DNA of 64,000 nt, taken from Rhodococcus jostii RHA1 (GTDB lineage: Bacteria > Actinomycetota > Actinomycetes > Mycobacteriales > Mycobacteriaceae). Below the pieces are notes generated by a model. It searched no databases and had not been told where the DNA came from. It worked only from the letters and a program-made list of their open reading frames with translations. The stretch lies in NCBI RefSeq assembly GCF_000014565.1, contig NC_008270.1:310001-374000 (forward strand), in the 5' to 3' direction. A program made the translations under genes and the position numbers. This document shows, piece after piece, positions 37,568 through 47,727 of the stretch (the stretch's first letter is position 1; each line of letters opens with the position of its first letter).

Positions 37568-40500
37568 ATGGATGAGGACGACCCGCTCAGGACGCAGAGG
37601 GCCGGAGCGGTGAATATCGCGTCGGACCTCAGGTCCGCAGGGTTCGGCGATGCGTCGGAGATCGGTCGTGGTGGTTTCGGAGTGGTGTACCGATGCGTGC
37701 AGACCGTGCTCCACCGCACCGTAGCGGTGAAGGTTCTCACCGCCGATGTAGGCGACCCGAACTGGAAACGGTTTCTGCGTGAAGAGCGGGTGATGGGCCA
37801 GTTGACCGGGCACCCCAACATCGTGTCTGCCCTTCAGGTCGGGGTTACCGAAGGTGGTCGACCGTTCATTGTCATGCCCTACCACGAACAGGGTTCACTC
37901 GACGACCGGATCCGCCGTCACGGGCCGTTACCGCTGGAGGAGGTGCTTCGACTCGGGGTCAGACTAGCCGGCGCGCTCGAGACCGCGCATAGGCTGGGGA
38001 TCGTGCACCGAGACGTCAAGCCCGCGAACATCCTGCGCACCGACTATGGAGAGCCTGCGTTAACGGACTTCGGCATTGCGCGCATAGCAGGCGCGTTCGA
38101 ATCGGCGACCGGTGTCATCACAGGCTCACCCGCATTCATTGCCCCCGAGGTCCTCTCGGGACAAGCACCAAGCCCCGCCGCCGACATCTATGGTCTCGGA
38201 GCGACTCTGTTTTGCGCGCATACCGGTCACGCCGTCTTCGAACGCCGCAGCGGTGAGCAGGTTCTGGCTCAATTTCTGCGGCTAGCCACCGAACCCGCGC
38301 CGGGTTTGCGGGAGCAGGATCTGCCAGATGACGTCGCTGCCGCCATCGAACGCGCGATGGCACGCGCCCCCCAAGACCGGCAGGCAAGCGCCGCCGTGCT
38401 CGGCGAAGAATTGCGCGACGCCGAGCAGCGACACGGATATCCCGCGAGCGAGATGGCACTTCATGACCCAGCAGACACCAAACCACCAGGCCGAACACCG
38501 ACGCCACCTGAAAATCGGCCGAGGACGGCCAGCAGAATCCGGGGAGATTCGCCGCTGGAGCTCACCAGTTTCATCGGGCGTCGCAGTGAGCTGTCTGAAG
38601 CCAAGAACCTCCTGGGATCCTCTCGGTTGGTGACGTTGACCGGAATCGGGGGAGTGGGGAAGACCCGGTTAGCGTTGAAGGTCGCTGCGAGCGCACAGCG
38701 GGGCTTCGCGGACGGTGCCTGGCTCGTCGAGCTCGATGAAACTGTCGATCACTCACTGGTAATTGAGAAGGTCGCCGCAATATTCGGCCTGCGGGATCAG
38801 GCCGCGAGACGTACCGAAGACGTCCTGGTGGAGTTCCTGTCCAGCCGCGAGGTGTTGTTGTTGCTGGACAACTGCGAGCAAGCTGTCGGCGCAGTTGCCG
38901 GGTTGTCCGCTACCCTGCTCCGGGCATGCCCACGCATACGCATCCTGGCCACCAGCCGTGAGGCCCTCGGCGTCGGAGGTGAGGCGGTGCTGCGAGTACC
39001 TCCGCTGACGGTTCCTGACCCTAACCCACCTGCGATCCGCGGCTTGTCTCGTTACGATGCGGTAGCGCTCTTCGTAGAGCGCGCCGTCACCATGGTGCCG
39101 ACCTTCACCCTGAACGAAGACAACTACACCGCAGTGGCCCGGATCTGTCACCGACTCGATGGGCTGCCCCTGCCCATCGAGTTGGCGGCGGCTCGACTGC
39201 GCGTGTTATCACCCGAGCAAATTCTCCAGCGGTTGTCGGACCGGTTCGCCCTACTTACGCGAGGTAGCCGGAGTGCGCCATCACGGCAACAGACACTACG
39301 GCTGTGCATCGACTGGAGTTATGACCTGTGCAACGCCGCCGAACAACTTGTTTGGTCCCGACTGTCGGTTTTTGTCGAGAGCATCGACCTCGACGCGGCG
39401 GAGCAGGTTTGCGGTGAGGGGCTGACATCGGAGGAACTACTCGACCTAGTCACCGCCTTGGTGGACAAGTCAATCTTGGTGCGGGAGGAGCACGGAACGG
39501 CCGTGCGTTTCCGGCTCCTGGAGACCTTGCGTGATTACGGCAGGGAACAGGCGCAACATGCCGGCGAGTATCAAGACCTGCGCAGGCGGCATCGAGACTG
39601 GTACAGGGGGCTTGCACTCTCCGGTGAGGCGGAGTGGATCAGCTCCCGGCAACTCGAATGGATTGCCACGTTCGATCGGGAGCAAGCGAACTTGCGTGAG
39701 GCGATGGAGTTCTGCGTATCGGACAATCCCGAAGCCGGACTGACGATGGCCGCGGCGTTGTACCCCTTCTGGCTGGCACGAGGCTCTGTGGGCGAAGGTC
39801 GCCGGTGGCTCGACCGCTTGCTGTCCGTCGACGCTGGAACACCGACACTGGGCCGGGTGAAAGGCTTGTTCGCTGACAGCGTGTTGGCCGTGGTGCAAGG
39901 CGACCTCGAAAGGGGAGCTGATTTGGTGGCAGAGGGGCACAGATTGGGCCCACATTTGCAGGATCCGCTCGCGCAAGATCTCATCAATCTCGCAGCGGGG
40001 ATCCTCGCGCTCTTCAGCAACGATCTCCTCCAGGCATGCCCAATTCTGGAAGATGCAGTCGAGGCATTTCGAACTCGAGACACTCCGGCTCTCCAGATCG
40101 ATGCGTTGGACAGTCTCGGCGTGGCCTACGAACTGCGCGGTGACCCAGCCCAAGCTTTGAAATGCTACGAGCAGGTGCGGGCTATAACTGAGTCGTGCGG
40201 GGAGGTCGTGTACCGATCTCAGGCACTGTGCTCGATGGCCGTGGCCGTGTGGATGCAAGGGGACAGTTTGGGGGCAACGTCCCTCCTGGGGCAGAGCCTC
40301 AAGCTGTCTCAGCAGCTCTCTGATCGCATGACCGCAGCGGCTTGCCTGGACCTCCTGGCATGGATCACCGCAAACGACGACGTTCGCCGTGCCGCCGTCC
40401 TCATGGGAGCTGCAGATGAGTTGGCACGTTCGGTCGGCTGCGTGCCTGTTATGTTCCCTAATCGGGCCGTGCACCACGAGGACTGTATTCGGACGGTTCG

Positions 40501-40816
40501 ACGTGCTTTGGGATTGCAGGGATTCGAGGATGGACTAAGGAAGGGTCGGGTTCTCGACCTCGACGCCGCTATCGCTTATGCCCTCGGCAATACTTCGACA
40601 CCGCAACCATTGGCCGATGCGCCAACCAATCTGACCAAACGGGAGCGTCAGGTCGCCGAACTAGTTGCGGAGGGGTTGACGAACCGGAAGATCGCGGACC
40701 GTCTGGTGATATCACCGCGAACCGCGCAAGGACACGTCGAACACGTCCTCACCAAACTCGGCTTCACCTCCCGGGCCCAGATCGCGGCATGGGTTACAGA
40801 ACAAACTCACCGCTAA
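37568..40816 (+). CDS. Ser/Thr protein kinase fused to STAND ATPase and LuxR-type HTH (PknK-like)
   Basis: The ~1082-residue signalling protein has three parts. A Hanks kinase (about 30-290): G-loop GRGGFGVV, VAVK, HRDVKPANI, DFG and APE equivalent; the HRD makes it an RD kinase. A nucleotide-binding STAND domain follows (about 335-600; Walker A GIGGVGKTR, LLLLDNCEQA), then helical repeats. A LuxR HTH ends the chain (LTKRERQVAELVAEGLTNRKIA). No membrane helix is seen, so it is cytoplasmic. Mycobacterial PknK has the same architecture and ~1110 residues. It lies between IS debris and a gene-poor stretch, so its targets are unclear. Confidence 0.92.
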   Translation: MDEDDPLRTQRAGAVNIASDLRSAGFGDASEIGRGGFGVVYRCVQTVLHRTVAVKVLTADVGDPNWKRFLREERVMGQLTGHPNIVSALQVGVTEGGRPFIVMPYHEQGSLDDRIRRHGPLPLEEVLRLGVRLAGALETAHRLGIVHRDVKPANILRTDYGEPALTDFGIARIAGAFESATGVITGSPAFIAPEVLSGQAPSPAADIYGLGATLFCAHTGHAVFERRSGEQVLAQFLRLATEPAPGLREQDLPDDVAAAIERAMARAPQDRQASAAVLGEELRDAEQRHGYPASEMALHDPADTKPPGRTPTPPENRPRTASRIRGDSPLELTSFIGRRSELSEAKNLLGSSRLVTLTGIGGVGKTRLALKVAASAQRGFADGAWLVELDETVDHSLVIEKVAAIFGLRDQAARRTEDVLVEFLSSREVLLLLDNCEQAVGAVAGLSATLLRACPRIRILATSREALGVGGEAVLRVPPLTVPDPNPPAIRGLSRYDAVALFVERAVTMVPTFTLNEDNYTAVARICHRLDGLPLPIELAAARLRVLSPEQILQRLSDRFALLTRGSRSAPSRQQTLRLCIDWSYDLCNAAEQLVWSRLSVFVESIDLDAAEQVCGEGLTSEELLDLVTALVDKSILVREEHGTAVRFRLLETLRDYGREQAQHAGEYQDLRRRHRDWYRGLALSGEAEWISSRQLEWIATFDREQANLREAMEFCVSDNPEAGLTMAAALYPFWLARGSVGEGRRWLDRLLSVDAGTPTLGRVKGLFADSVLAVVQGDLERGADLVAEGHRLGPHLQDPLAQDLINLAAGILALFSNDLLQACPILEDAVEAFRTRDTPALQIDALDSLGVAYELRGDPAQALKCYEQVRAITESCGEVVYRSQALCSMAVAVWMQGDSLGATSLLGQSLKLSQQLSDRMTAAACLDLLAWITANDDVRRAAVLMGAADELARSVGCVPVMFPNRAVHHEDCIRTVRRALGLQGFEDGLRKGRVLDLDAAIAYALGNTSTPQPLADAPTNLTKRERQVAELVAEGLTNRKIADRLVISPRTAQGHVEHVLTKLGFTSRAQIAAWVTEQTHR

Positions 40817-41426
40817 GGTCGCAGTCGTACCTCCGACTTGGAGTGGCCGCACCAGCCACATAACGTTGACACAGTTACGGATCGACAAGTGTGAAACGGG
40901 TCTGAACGTGAGGCTCGCCGTCCTCACGTCACGTCGTCGCCGTTGCCGATCTAATCGTCGATCTATGCGAACTGGGACAGATCGACCAGGTGAAATTCGT
41001 ACCCCCGCATCGAACGCGCCGTGCAGTATGTCCGCGACAACCACTGGGCGGGTTAGGAATTCACAACCATCACGGAAGCGCAGCATCGTGCCGAAAACAT
41101 GATGTCGCCATCAGCGAATCACGGCAGCAGTACGGCATTCACTCGTACTCCAGGCCGCAGTCCGAGGCCTGCCATCCCCGTGCCGTCGTCGTGGCCGGGG
41201 CTGTGGCCACCGCACACTCCACACAGGAACCAGGGACCGCGCCTGCCGCCGGACCGCGTCGACGATCGCACCGGGTGCGTCGTCCAAATCGATGTACTCG
41301 ATCATCATCTTTTCGGCACCCAGCATCACATCCTGCACTTCGTGCACGCCGTTCTCCACACATGGAGCAGACTGGCTCTGGACAAGGCAGAACGCCACTG
41401 GGACAACGGCGTGCGTCCTCGACGTT
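40817..41426. other. Gene-poor interval with unassignable frames
   Basis: Several overlapping frames on both strands, none with family features. A minus-strand piece near 41180-41350 (HEVQDVMLGAEKMMIEYID) may be the remnant of a gene. Confidence 0.35.
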
Positions 41427-41720
41427 TCAGAGTGCGATTGGTTCGGTTCCGTGTCCGAGGCGGGCGACGATCTTGCGGTCGGCATTAATTTCGGAGTAGT
41501 CGACCGTGAGAAAGGTTAGGCGGGTGTATCGGTGACGGAGGTGACTGTCCAGCGGAGCTCGGCGAAGATGTACCAGTCTTCGAGGGCCGCTGGATGACCT
41601 CGATGCTTTCGGGGGTGTAGGTAGCGACGAAGGTGCGGAGGTGCTCCTCTGCCGCGTTGCCGCCCGACGCACTTCCGGTTCACCCCCGCACCGAGTGCGT
41701 ACACGAACGGGCGTGCGGAA
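41427..41720 (-). pseudogene. NTF2-like/SnoaL-like remnant
   Basis: Frame pieces AEEHLRTFVATYTPESIEVI, ALEDWYIFAELRWTVTSVTD and LTVDYSEINADRKIVARLG follow one another but in three frames. The pattern (DWY-F-EL, then DY-EI---GKI) fits an NTF2-like fold. It is disrupted by frameshifts near 41605 and 41530. Confidence 0.5.
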
Positions 41721-42510
41721 AGACATGCCCGTGCCCCGAGCGCAAGTGCCTTGGCGACATCTGTGCCGCGCCTGACGCCGGGCTCCCTAGTGGCCAGGGT
41801 CGTTTGAAGGACAGAACGGAGAAGGTGTGGATGCCGTGGGACCGCAGCGTCGCGGCGACCATCTCCTCCACTTCGTCAGGAGCGGAGCCGGTCGACAGTT
41901 CCAGAGACATTCGTCCGATTCCCGCCGGACCCAACGGCTCGACGGAGATGAGCTTGGGTGGTCGGTCGAGATCCACTACACCAGAATGTATTTGACCATA
42001 CAACCTCGACGCCAGACGCATCGTTGCAACACGGTTAAGTGACGACATAAACCAGTGCGACTACCAACCTGAGGAGATTGCACCGATTGATGGAGAGTGA
42101 TACCCAACTATGTCGAGAAAGTTCAGAGCAGTCAACCGTTTGCGGCGCGAGTGACTAAATAGCGCCCCAATAACTCCGAACTCAACTCCTGCCGCTCATC
42201 GTCTTGACAGACGAGTACGACGACAGCCAGAGTTCATCCATTCGCATGATGCAAGTCACACCGGACGGTGCAACAAGGACAACGCCACCTATCGAACTAT
42301 GAAGTCGCTGCGTGAATACCACCCTTGCCCATTGGGCACTAGGCCGCGATACCGACTTACATTTCCCTTCTGCCAAGGCAACCGTGGTAGTGGGTAACCG
42401 CCGTGCCACAGCATCTCGACGGCGGTTGTCTGATATGCACCGAGCGCACACCTAATGCGAAATGCACCTGCCGATCCCAGTCGATACACCGCAAAGAAGG
42501 AGATTTATCA
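41721..42510. other. Gene-poor interval upstream of the alcohol dehydrogenase
   Basis: No supported gene; a minus-strand frame at 41760-42010 (MRLASRLYGQIHSGVVDLD) has coding-like composition but no recognisable family. The promoter for the leader ORF/ADH pair should lie near 42400-42490. Confidence 0.35.
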
Positions 42511-42597
42511 GTGCCGAAAGTTGATTACGTTGGGTCAGGTTCGTATCACATCGATGACGAGTTACGGCACAGCCGGCGCGAAAGGACGCAGAAGTGA
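42511..42597 (+). CDS. 28-residue leader ORF coupled to the alcohol dehydrogenase
   Basis: GTG at 42511 follows a strong AAGGAG at good spacing. The peptide PKVDYVGSGSYHIDDEL... ends in a basic tail, and its TGA overlaps the dehydrogenase GTG (GTGA). The strong site here and the weak one before the dehydrogenase suggest that translation of the dehydrogenase depends on this ORF. Function unknown; it may also be a remnant of a larger gene. Confidence 0.5.
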   Translation: MPKVDYVGSGSYHIDDELRHSRRERTQK

Positions 42598-43580
42598 GCG
42601 CACCTGCGAAGCGATCGGCCGCGATGCTGGTCGGTCCCGGCGAGCTGGTGATCGAGGAACACCCGATCCCGGAGGTTCGAGAGCGCGACGTACTTGTCAA
42701 GGTGGACCGCGGGGCGATCTGCGGTAGTGACCTGCACGCCGTGTACGACGGTCTGGGCTTTTTGGTCAATCAGTCCAAGCCGGAGGCCGGCGGTCCAGGC
42801 CATGAGGGTGTCGGGACCGTCGTCGAGACGCGGTCCGAGCGGTTCCAGGTAGGGGACCGCGTGCTCATCCTCAATGTGGGCTCCTTCGCCGAGTACACCG
42901 TCGTTTCCGAGGACTGGTTACTGACCCTGCCCGAGGATCAGTCGTTCGCCCGAATGATCATGGCCCAGCAGCTGGGCGTGTGCCTGTACGGGATGGACCG
43001 GTTCTGGCCGCGGGACAGGGAGGCCGGCAAGGTGGCTACGCTGATCGGTGCCGGCTCGATCGGTCTGAACTTCTTGCAGTTGCTCAAGCTTTGGGGCTTC
43101 GAGACCGTCATCGTCTCCGACCTGGAGCAGGCACGCCTGGATGTCGCGCGTGAACTCGGAGCGACCGAGGTGGTTCTCGCGCCGGCGGAGTCAGTCGTCG
43201 AGATGACCCGAAAGTTGACCGGAGGGCTGGGCGCGGATCTCGTGGTGGAGGCGGCAGGGTACGACGAGACCCGGGCCCAGTCGGTCGAGGCGGTGAGGGA
43301 GGACGGCCGAATCGGGTTCTTCGGTTACCCGGAGTCCTATGAGCCGTCCCCGTTTCCCTTTGGAGACGCGTTCTGGAAGGGGCCGATCTCGATTGAGATC
43401 GTCAAGGGCGCACAGCGAATCAAGGGGCTGCCGCACTTCCACGAAGCGATCAAGTTGATCAGCGACGGGACGATCCCTGTCGACCATCTGCTCGATGCAG
43501 AGTATCCGCTCGACGACATCACGACCGCCTTCGAAGCGGCCCGGGCCAGGAAGCACATCAAGGTCCAGCTCGTCGTCTGA
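42594..43580 (+). CDS. Zinc-type MDR alcohol dehydrogenase
   Basis: The 328-residue enzyme has the catalytic zinc ligands CGSDLH (about residue 43) and GHEG, and a Rossmann motif GAGSIGL (about 153) with Asp at the end of strand 2 (VIVSDLE), which favours NAD. The structural-zinc Cys cluster is absent, as in several MDR subfamilies. It would interconvert a secondary alcohol and ketone or polyol. No metabolic neighbours remain: it is flanked by a gene-poor stretch and IS debris. Confidence 0.9.
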   Translation: MSAPAKRSAAMLVGPGELVIEEHPIPEVRERDVLVKVDRGAICGSDLHAVYDGLGFLVNQSKPEAGGPGHEGVGTVVETRSERFQVGDRVLILNVGSFAEYTVVSEDWLLTLPEDQSFARMIMAQQLGVCLYGMDRFWPRDREAGKVATLIGAGSIGLNFLQLLKLWGFETVIVSDLEQARLDVARELGATEVVLAPAESVVEMTRKLTGGLGADLVVEAAGYDETRAQSVEAVREDGRIGFFGYPESYEPSPFPFGDAFWKGPISIEIVKGAQRIKGLPHFHEAIKLISDGTIPVDHLLDAEYPLDDITTAFEAARARKHIKVQLVV

Positions 43581-43794
43581 TGGAACGGGGAGAGGCACGG
43601 CCAGGGCAGGGACGCGAACCGAGCGTCGGCCCTGGGTCGTGCTTCGTCTCACCTGCCCAGGGACCGTTGTGGCACCGATATTGGAGGTAGCCACAAGCGG
43701 TGAGGACAAAGCCGGGTGACCCGCCGGATCTCGTTGGGAATGAGGAAAGTTGGATACGGCGATGCGGGGTCAGGCGGTGGGTGTGAGTGGTCAG

Positions 43795-43984
43795 AGCTGG
43801 CCGACCGCGCGCGCCTTGACCTTGGCGGACTTGCGGGCAATGAAGTCGCCGGCGCTGGCATCGGGGTAGAAGTCACCGCTTCGGAGCATGTTCCAGGCCG
43901 CGACGAGCGTTGCGTGTTCCATGGAGACCAGCGTCTTCATCGGGCCCCGGCGGGACGCGATCCGGTGGTAATGGCCGAGATTTA
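43795..43984 (-). mobile_element. IS110-family transposase, C-terminal remnant (left of nested IS)
   Basis: The reverse strand reads LNLGHYHRIASRRGPMKTLV, EHATLVAAWNMLRSGDFYPD and ADFIARKSAKVKARAVGQL-like text, the C-terminus of an IS110/IS116-type DEDD transposase. It continues on the other side of the inserted element (about 44854-44950, frame PPLCPCPLDGHLNLG), so the younger IS landed inside it. Confidence 0.68.
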
Positions 43985-44850
43985 GAGCGTGTCTCATGTG
44001 GATGAAGTGGCGTGTGGGACATAATGTGACGCGTGTTAGATGGGTTGTCACTGCGGTTGGTGCCGGATGCGTTGTGGGAGATCGTCGAACCGTTGATTCC
44101 GCGATTCGCCGCACGGCCGCAGGGAGGTGGCAGTGCGCCGGTGGATGATCGGGCGGTGTTCACCGCGATCGTGTACGTGCTGACCAGTGGATGTGCGTGG
44201 CGGCATCTGCCGCCCTCGTTCGGGGTCACAGTTCCTACCGCGCACCGAAGATTTACCGTCTGGGCGGCGGCAGGGGTGTTCGAGAGACTGCACCGTGAGG
44301 TGCTCGACCGGCTCGGTAGCGCCGGTGAACTCGACTGGACGGCAGCGATCCTGGACGCCGCGAGCGTGCGGGCGAAAAAAGGGGATCGCTGACCGGGCCG
44401 AGTCCGGTCGATCACGGCAAGAAGGGGTCGAAGATCCACGTCCTGTCCGAGGCCAACGGCATCCCGCTGGTCGTCGATGTGTCCGCGGCGAACACCCACG
44501 ACAGCACCTTGCTGCAACCGATGGTCAGCGCGATCCCGGCGGTGAAGTCCCGACGTGGGCCGCGCCGTCGCAAACCCGGAAAGCTTCGCGCCGATAAGGG
44601 CTACGACTACGACAAGCACCGCCGGTGGCTGCGCGAAGAGGGCATTGTCCCGCGCATCGCTCGTCGCGGAATCGAGAGGAACGACCGGCTGGGCCGGTAC
44701 CGGTGGAAGATCGAACGCACCATCGCCTGGCTCACCGGCTACCGACGCCTGACCATCCGCTATGAACGCCGCGCCGAGCACTTTGCCGGATTCCTCCATC
44801 TCGCGGCCGCGCTCACTTGCTTCAAGAAACTCCCCACATGAGACAACCTC
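43985..44850 (+). mobile_element. Intact IS5-family (IS427-like) insertion sequence
   Basis: Terminal inverted repeats GAGCGTGTCTCATGTGG (43985-44001) and its imperfect complement (44833-44850) bound an 866-bp element. TTA is duplicated on both sides (43982-43984, 44851-44853), a typical target duplication. All internal features are intact, so this is probably the youngest element in the window. Confidence 0.85.
44033..44841 (+). CDS. IS5-family transposase made by -1 frameshifting (OrfA-OrfB)
   Basis: OrfA (44033-44392) has the HTH-like N-terminus and ends KKGDR. OrfB continues in the -1 frame with GPSPVDHGKKGSKIHVLSEA, ADKGYDYDKHRRWLREEGI and WKIERTIAWLTGYRRL (DDE core). The junction is an A6G slip site at 44375-44381. 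The fusion would be about 270 residues. IS427-group elements are known to use such a site. Confidence 0.85.
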
Positions 44851-44950
44851 TTAGGTGCCCGTCGAGCGGGCACGGACAGAGCGGCGGTCCCAAGGGCGCT
44901 CCCGCGTTAGGGTTACCAGGCCGGGACTTCAACGACTTCACCCGTCCCGT

Positions 44951-45258
44951 GAACTCGTCCGAGCCGGGTGCGGTACCCCCCACGAGGCGCGACGGGGAAA
45001 CACGCCCACCTCACCCCCGGTTTCAGCGAGGAACGAGCTATAACAGGGCCCCAATTATTGCTTGATCCACTGAACGCTGTGACCTAGCCTACATTTGGAA
45101 ATCACTGGTAGTCAGACGATTCTGCACAGTGTGAATCAATCTCAGGCGCTTCCGCAAAATATGCTGCAGAGGGTTTCTGGCGTGTTGGGAAACGTCGACA
45201 CTGACACAAAGGAGAATACAGTGCGCGTGTTTGTCGGAATGTCGGGGGTGATTGTGCG
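44951..45258. other. Gene-free interval upstream of MFS gene
   Basis: No gene recognised; AT-richer than its flanks and probably holds the promoter of the MFS gene at 45259. Confidence 0.35.
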
Positions 45259-46725
45259 ATGACGAGCGTTCTAACGGGTAGGCGATCGTCGTCGGTGATT
45301 GTCGTGCTTCTCATCGCGGCCATCGTCGAGTTCCTCGAACTTAACATGATCTACGTAGCCCTTCCCGCAATGTACAAAGAGTACGGCGATCCCGCCATCG
45401 TTGGATGGCTGGTCACGAGCTTCGCTCTCGTCGCCGCGGTCGCGGCCGGCATCGGTGGTCGGTTGGGGGACGTGATCGGCGCCCGACGGGTGCTGGTCGG
45501 CGCGCTGGCGGTCGCCGTGCTCGGGTCGCTGATCAGTGCGCTCGCAGTGAGCTTCCCAATGCTCCTGACCGGGCGTGCCTTGCAAGGGTTCTCGGGGGCG
45601 ATCTTGCCCGTCGCTTATGGCGAGCTTCGGCGGGTCATCACTCCTGCACGGCTGAAGACCGCCATCGGATTACTGTCCGGAGGTGCCTTCCTCGGCGCCG
45701 CACTCGGATTCCTTTCAGCAGGTCTCGCGATCCAGTACTTCGGCTGGCGATCAATCTTCTGTTTGAGCGCGGTCCTTGGCGTCGCCAGCGCCATGCTCTG
45801 CCTGACCCTTCCGCGACCCACCGCTTCGACTTTGCGGGTCCGCGACATCGATTTCGTCGGCGGCACCCTCTTCGCCCCGGCTGTTGCGGCAATTCTGCTT
45901 GGCGTCACCCAGCTGCGCTCGTGGGGAATCGGCGATCTGCGGATCGTCGGCCTGCTCGTCGCCGGGATCGCGCTCCTCGGCGTCTGGGTCAGCTACGAGC
46001 TTCGGCACGCGAACCCCTTCTTTGATATCCGGCTGTTCCGACGTCCCCGGTTCCTCGCCTCCTGCGTCGGGATTGCGCTCTTCTCGGCAGGGGTATTGTC
46101 CCTCGCCGTTCTCGTGTCCCCGATCATGCAGCAGTCCCCCGCGACGGGCATCGGATTCGGACTCAGCGCCTCGGTTTACGGCGTCATATCGATGGCGCTT
46201 GCCTTCGTAGGATTCGCCTTCTCGCCGGTCGGCGGGTTGCTCTCGCAGCGCATCGGTGCGGCGCGGGCGGCGATCATAGGCGCGACCGTCTCGACCATTG
46301 GCATCGTCGGAATGATGATCACACTGCATAGCTCCGTGGCCATGTTCTTGCTTTTCATGGTGCTGGCCGGGAATATCGGTTGTGCCATGACATGGGCAAG
46401 TTTTCCCAACCTTGTCGTGGAGGGAGTTCCGTCGTCGCGAACCAGCGAAGCGACGGGAATGCAGCAGGTCGTGAAGCAGGTTGCGCAGGCCGGCGGGCTC
46501 CAACTGGTCTCGGTCCTCCTCGCCGGTGGCGCGGTGGCGGGTCCCGGCGGAGCAGCTGTGCTGACCGAGAGCAGTTACCGCGCAGCACTCTGGTACTTGG
46601 TCGTTCTCAGCGTCCTCGTAATCCCCGTTGTATACCTGGCGCGACGAACCCCGGCGGAGGACGTCTCCGAAGCCGCCGCGACCACCGTCCCCGTGCGTGC
46701 TGGCGTCGCCGTCGAACCGTCCTGA
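45259..46725 (+). CDS. MFS transporter, DHA2-like
   Basis: A 488-residue protein with about 14 helices. Motif A-like GGRLGDVIGARRVLVG follows helix 2, and LTGRALQGFSGAILPVAYG is the helix 4 region. It is likely an exporter. Helix 1 carries an acidic pair (IVEFLELNMIYVALPAM), seen in several DHA2-type proteins of this window. Its end is 10 bp from an IS element. Confidence 0.87.
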   Translation: MTSVLTGRRSSSVIVVLLIAAIVEFLELNMIYVALPAMYKEYGDPAIVGWLVTSFALVAAVAAGIGGRLGDVIGARRVLVGALAVAVLGSLISALAVSFPMLLTGRALQGFSGAILPVAYGELRRVITPARLKTAIGLLSGGAFLGAALGFLSAGLAIQYFGWRSIFCLSAVLGVASAMLCLTLPRPTASTLRVRDIDFVGGTLFAPAVAAILLGVTQLRSWGIGDLRIVGLLVAGIALLGVWVSYELRHANPFFDIRLFRRPRFLASCVGIALFSAGVLSLAVLVSPIMQQSPATGIGFGLSASVYGVISMALAFVGFAFSPVGGLLSQRIGAARAAIIGATVSTIGIVGMMITLHSSVAMFLLFMVLAGNIGCAMTWASFPNLVVEGVPSSRTSEATGMQQVVKQVAQAGGLQLVSVLLAGGAVAGPGGAAVLTESSYRAALWYLVVLSVLVIPVVYLARRTPAEDVSEAAATTVPVRAGVAVEPS

Positions 46726-46735
46726 CGTCCGGTTA

Positions 46736-47724
46736 GAGCGCGTTTGAAAACCGTCAGGTTCGGGCGAGCCGCCTCGTCATGTGTCGCGATCGTCGCGATG
46801 TGAACCATGGCCTCGTGGTGGTCGGGTCTGGTTTCGTAGTCTCGCACGCAGTGGCGGTGCTTGTTGAGCTACGCGAAACTTCTCTCGACCACCCAAACGC
46901 GGGGTCGGACGTGGAAACCGGTGGCGCCGGGGATGCGTTTGATGATCTGCATAGGCAGGGCGAGAGCGTCTTTCGCCCAGACGGGCAGCCGTCCAGGATA
47001 AGCGCCGTCGGCCCAGACCAGCCGGATGGTGGAGAACCTGCCGCGCAGTGCGGTCAGGAGTCGGTGCGCGGCGTCGCGGTCCTGGATCGAGGCAGCGGTG
47101 ACGACGACGGCGAGCAGCAGTCCGTTCACATCCACGGCAACGTGTCGCTTGACGCCGTTCGTTCTCTTGCCGCCATCCCAGCCGCGGCCCGATCGGGGCA
47201 CGTCGACGCGCTGCGCGACCGCCTGCGGGTGCGTGACGGGCGGGCCCGGTGCCCGACCGCGGCGATCATCGACTCGCAGACGGTACCGGCCGCCGATACC
47301 GATGCGCTGCCACGCGCCGCTGTGGGACCAGCGGGTGAAGATCGCGTACACCGTCCCGGCTGGCGGGAACTCCATCGGCAGTTGCCGCCACGCGATACCA
47401 CCGCGGACGATGAACAAGATGGCGTCCACTATCAAACGGCGGCAATGCTTCGGGTCTGCCGCCTCGGCCTGCCGAGATGCCGGGCGCGGGCAACAGCGGT
47501 TCGAGGGTCGCCCACTCTGCGTCGGTGACCGACGACGGGTACACCACGCAACCGTGCCCGCCCGCCGCGTGGGGCGGGCACGACCGGCATGGCGGTATCG
47601 GCGATGATGTCATTGTGGGCTCCTGGTGTAGTCGGGGACATGCACTCACCGACCCAACCAGGAGCCCTCATTCTTCGATTCTAAGCGAGGCACACGCCCG
47701 CGATCGCGAGTTCTCAAACACCCC
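46736..47724 (-). mobile_element. IS5-family element, transposase inactivated
   Basis: Imperfect inverted ends (GAGCGCGTTTGAAAAC at 46736; complement of GGGGTGTTTGAGAACTC at 47724) and TTA on both sides mark a 989-bp element. The reverse-strand transposase shows VTDAEWATLEPLLP, IVDAILFIVRGGIAWRQLP, GWDGGKRTNGVKRHVAVD and RVWVVERSFA, then a TAG where Trp is expected before LNKHRHCVRDYETRP, plus frameshifts near 47420 and 47250. Confidence 0.78.
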
Positions 47725-47727
47725 TTA

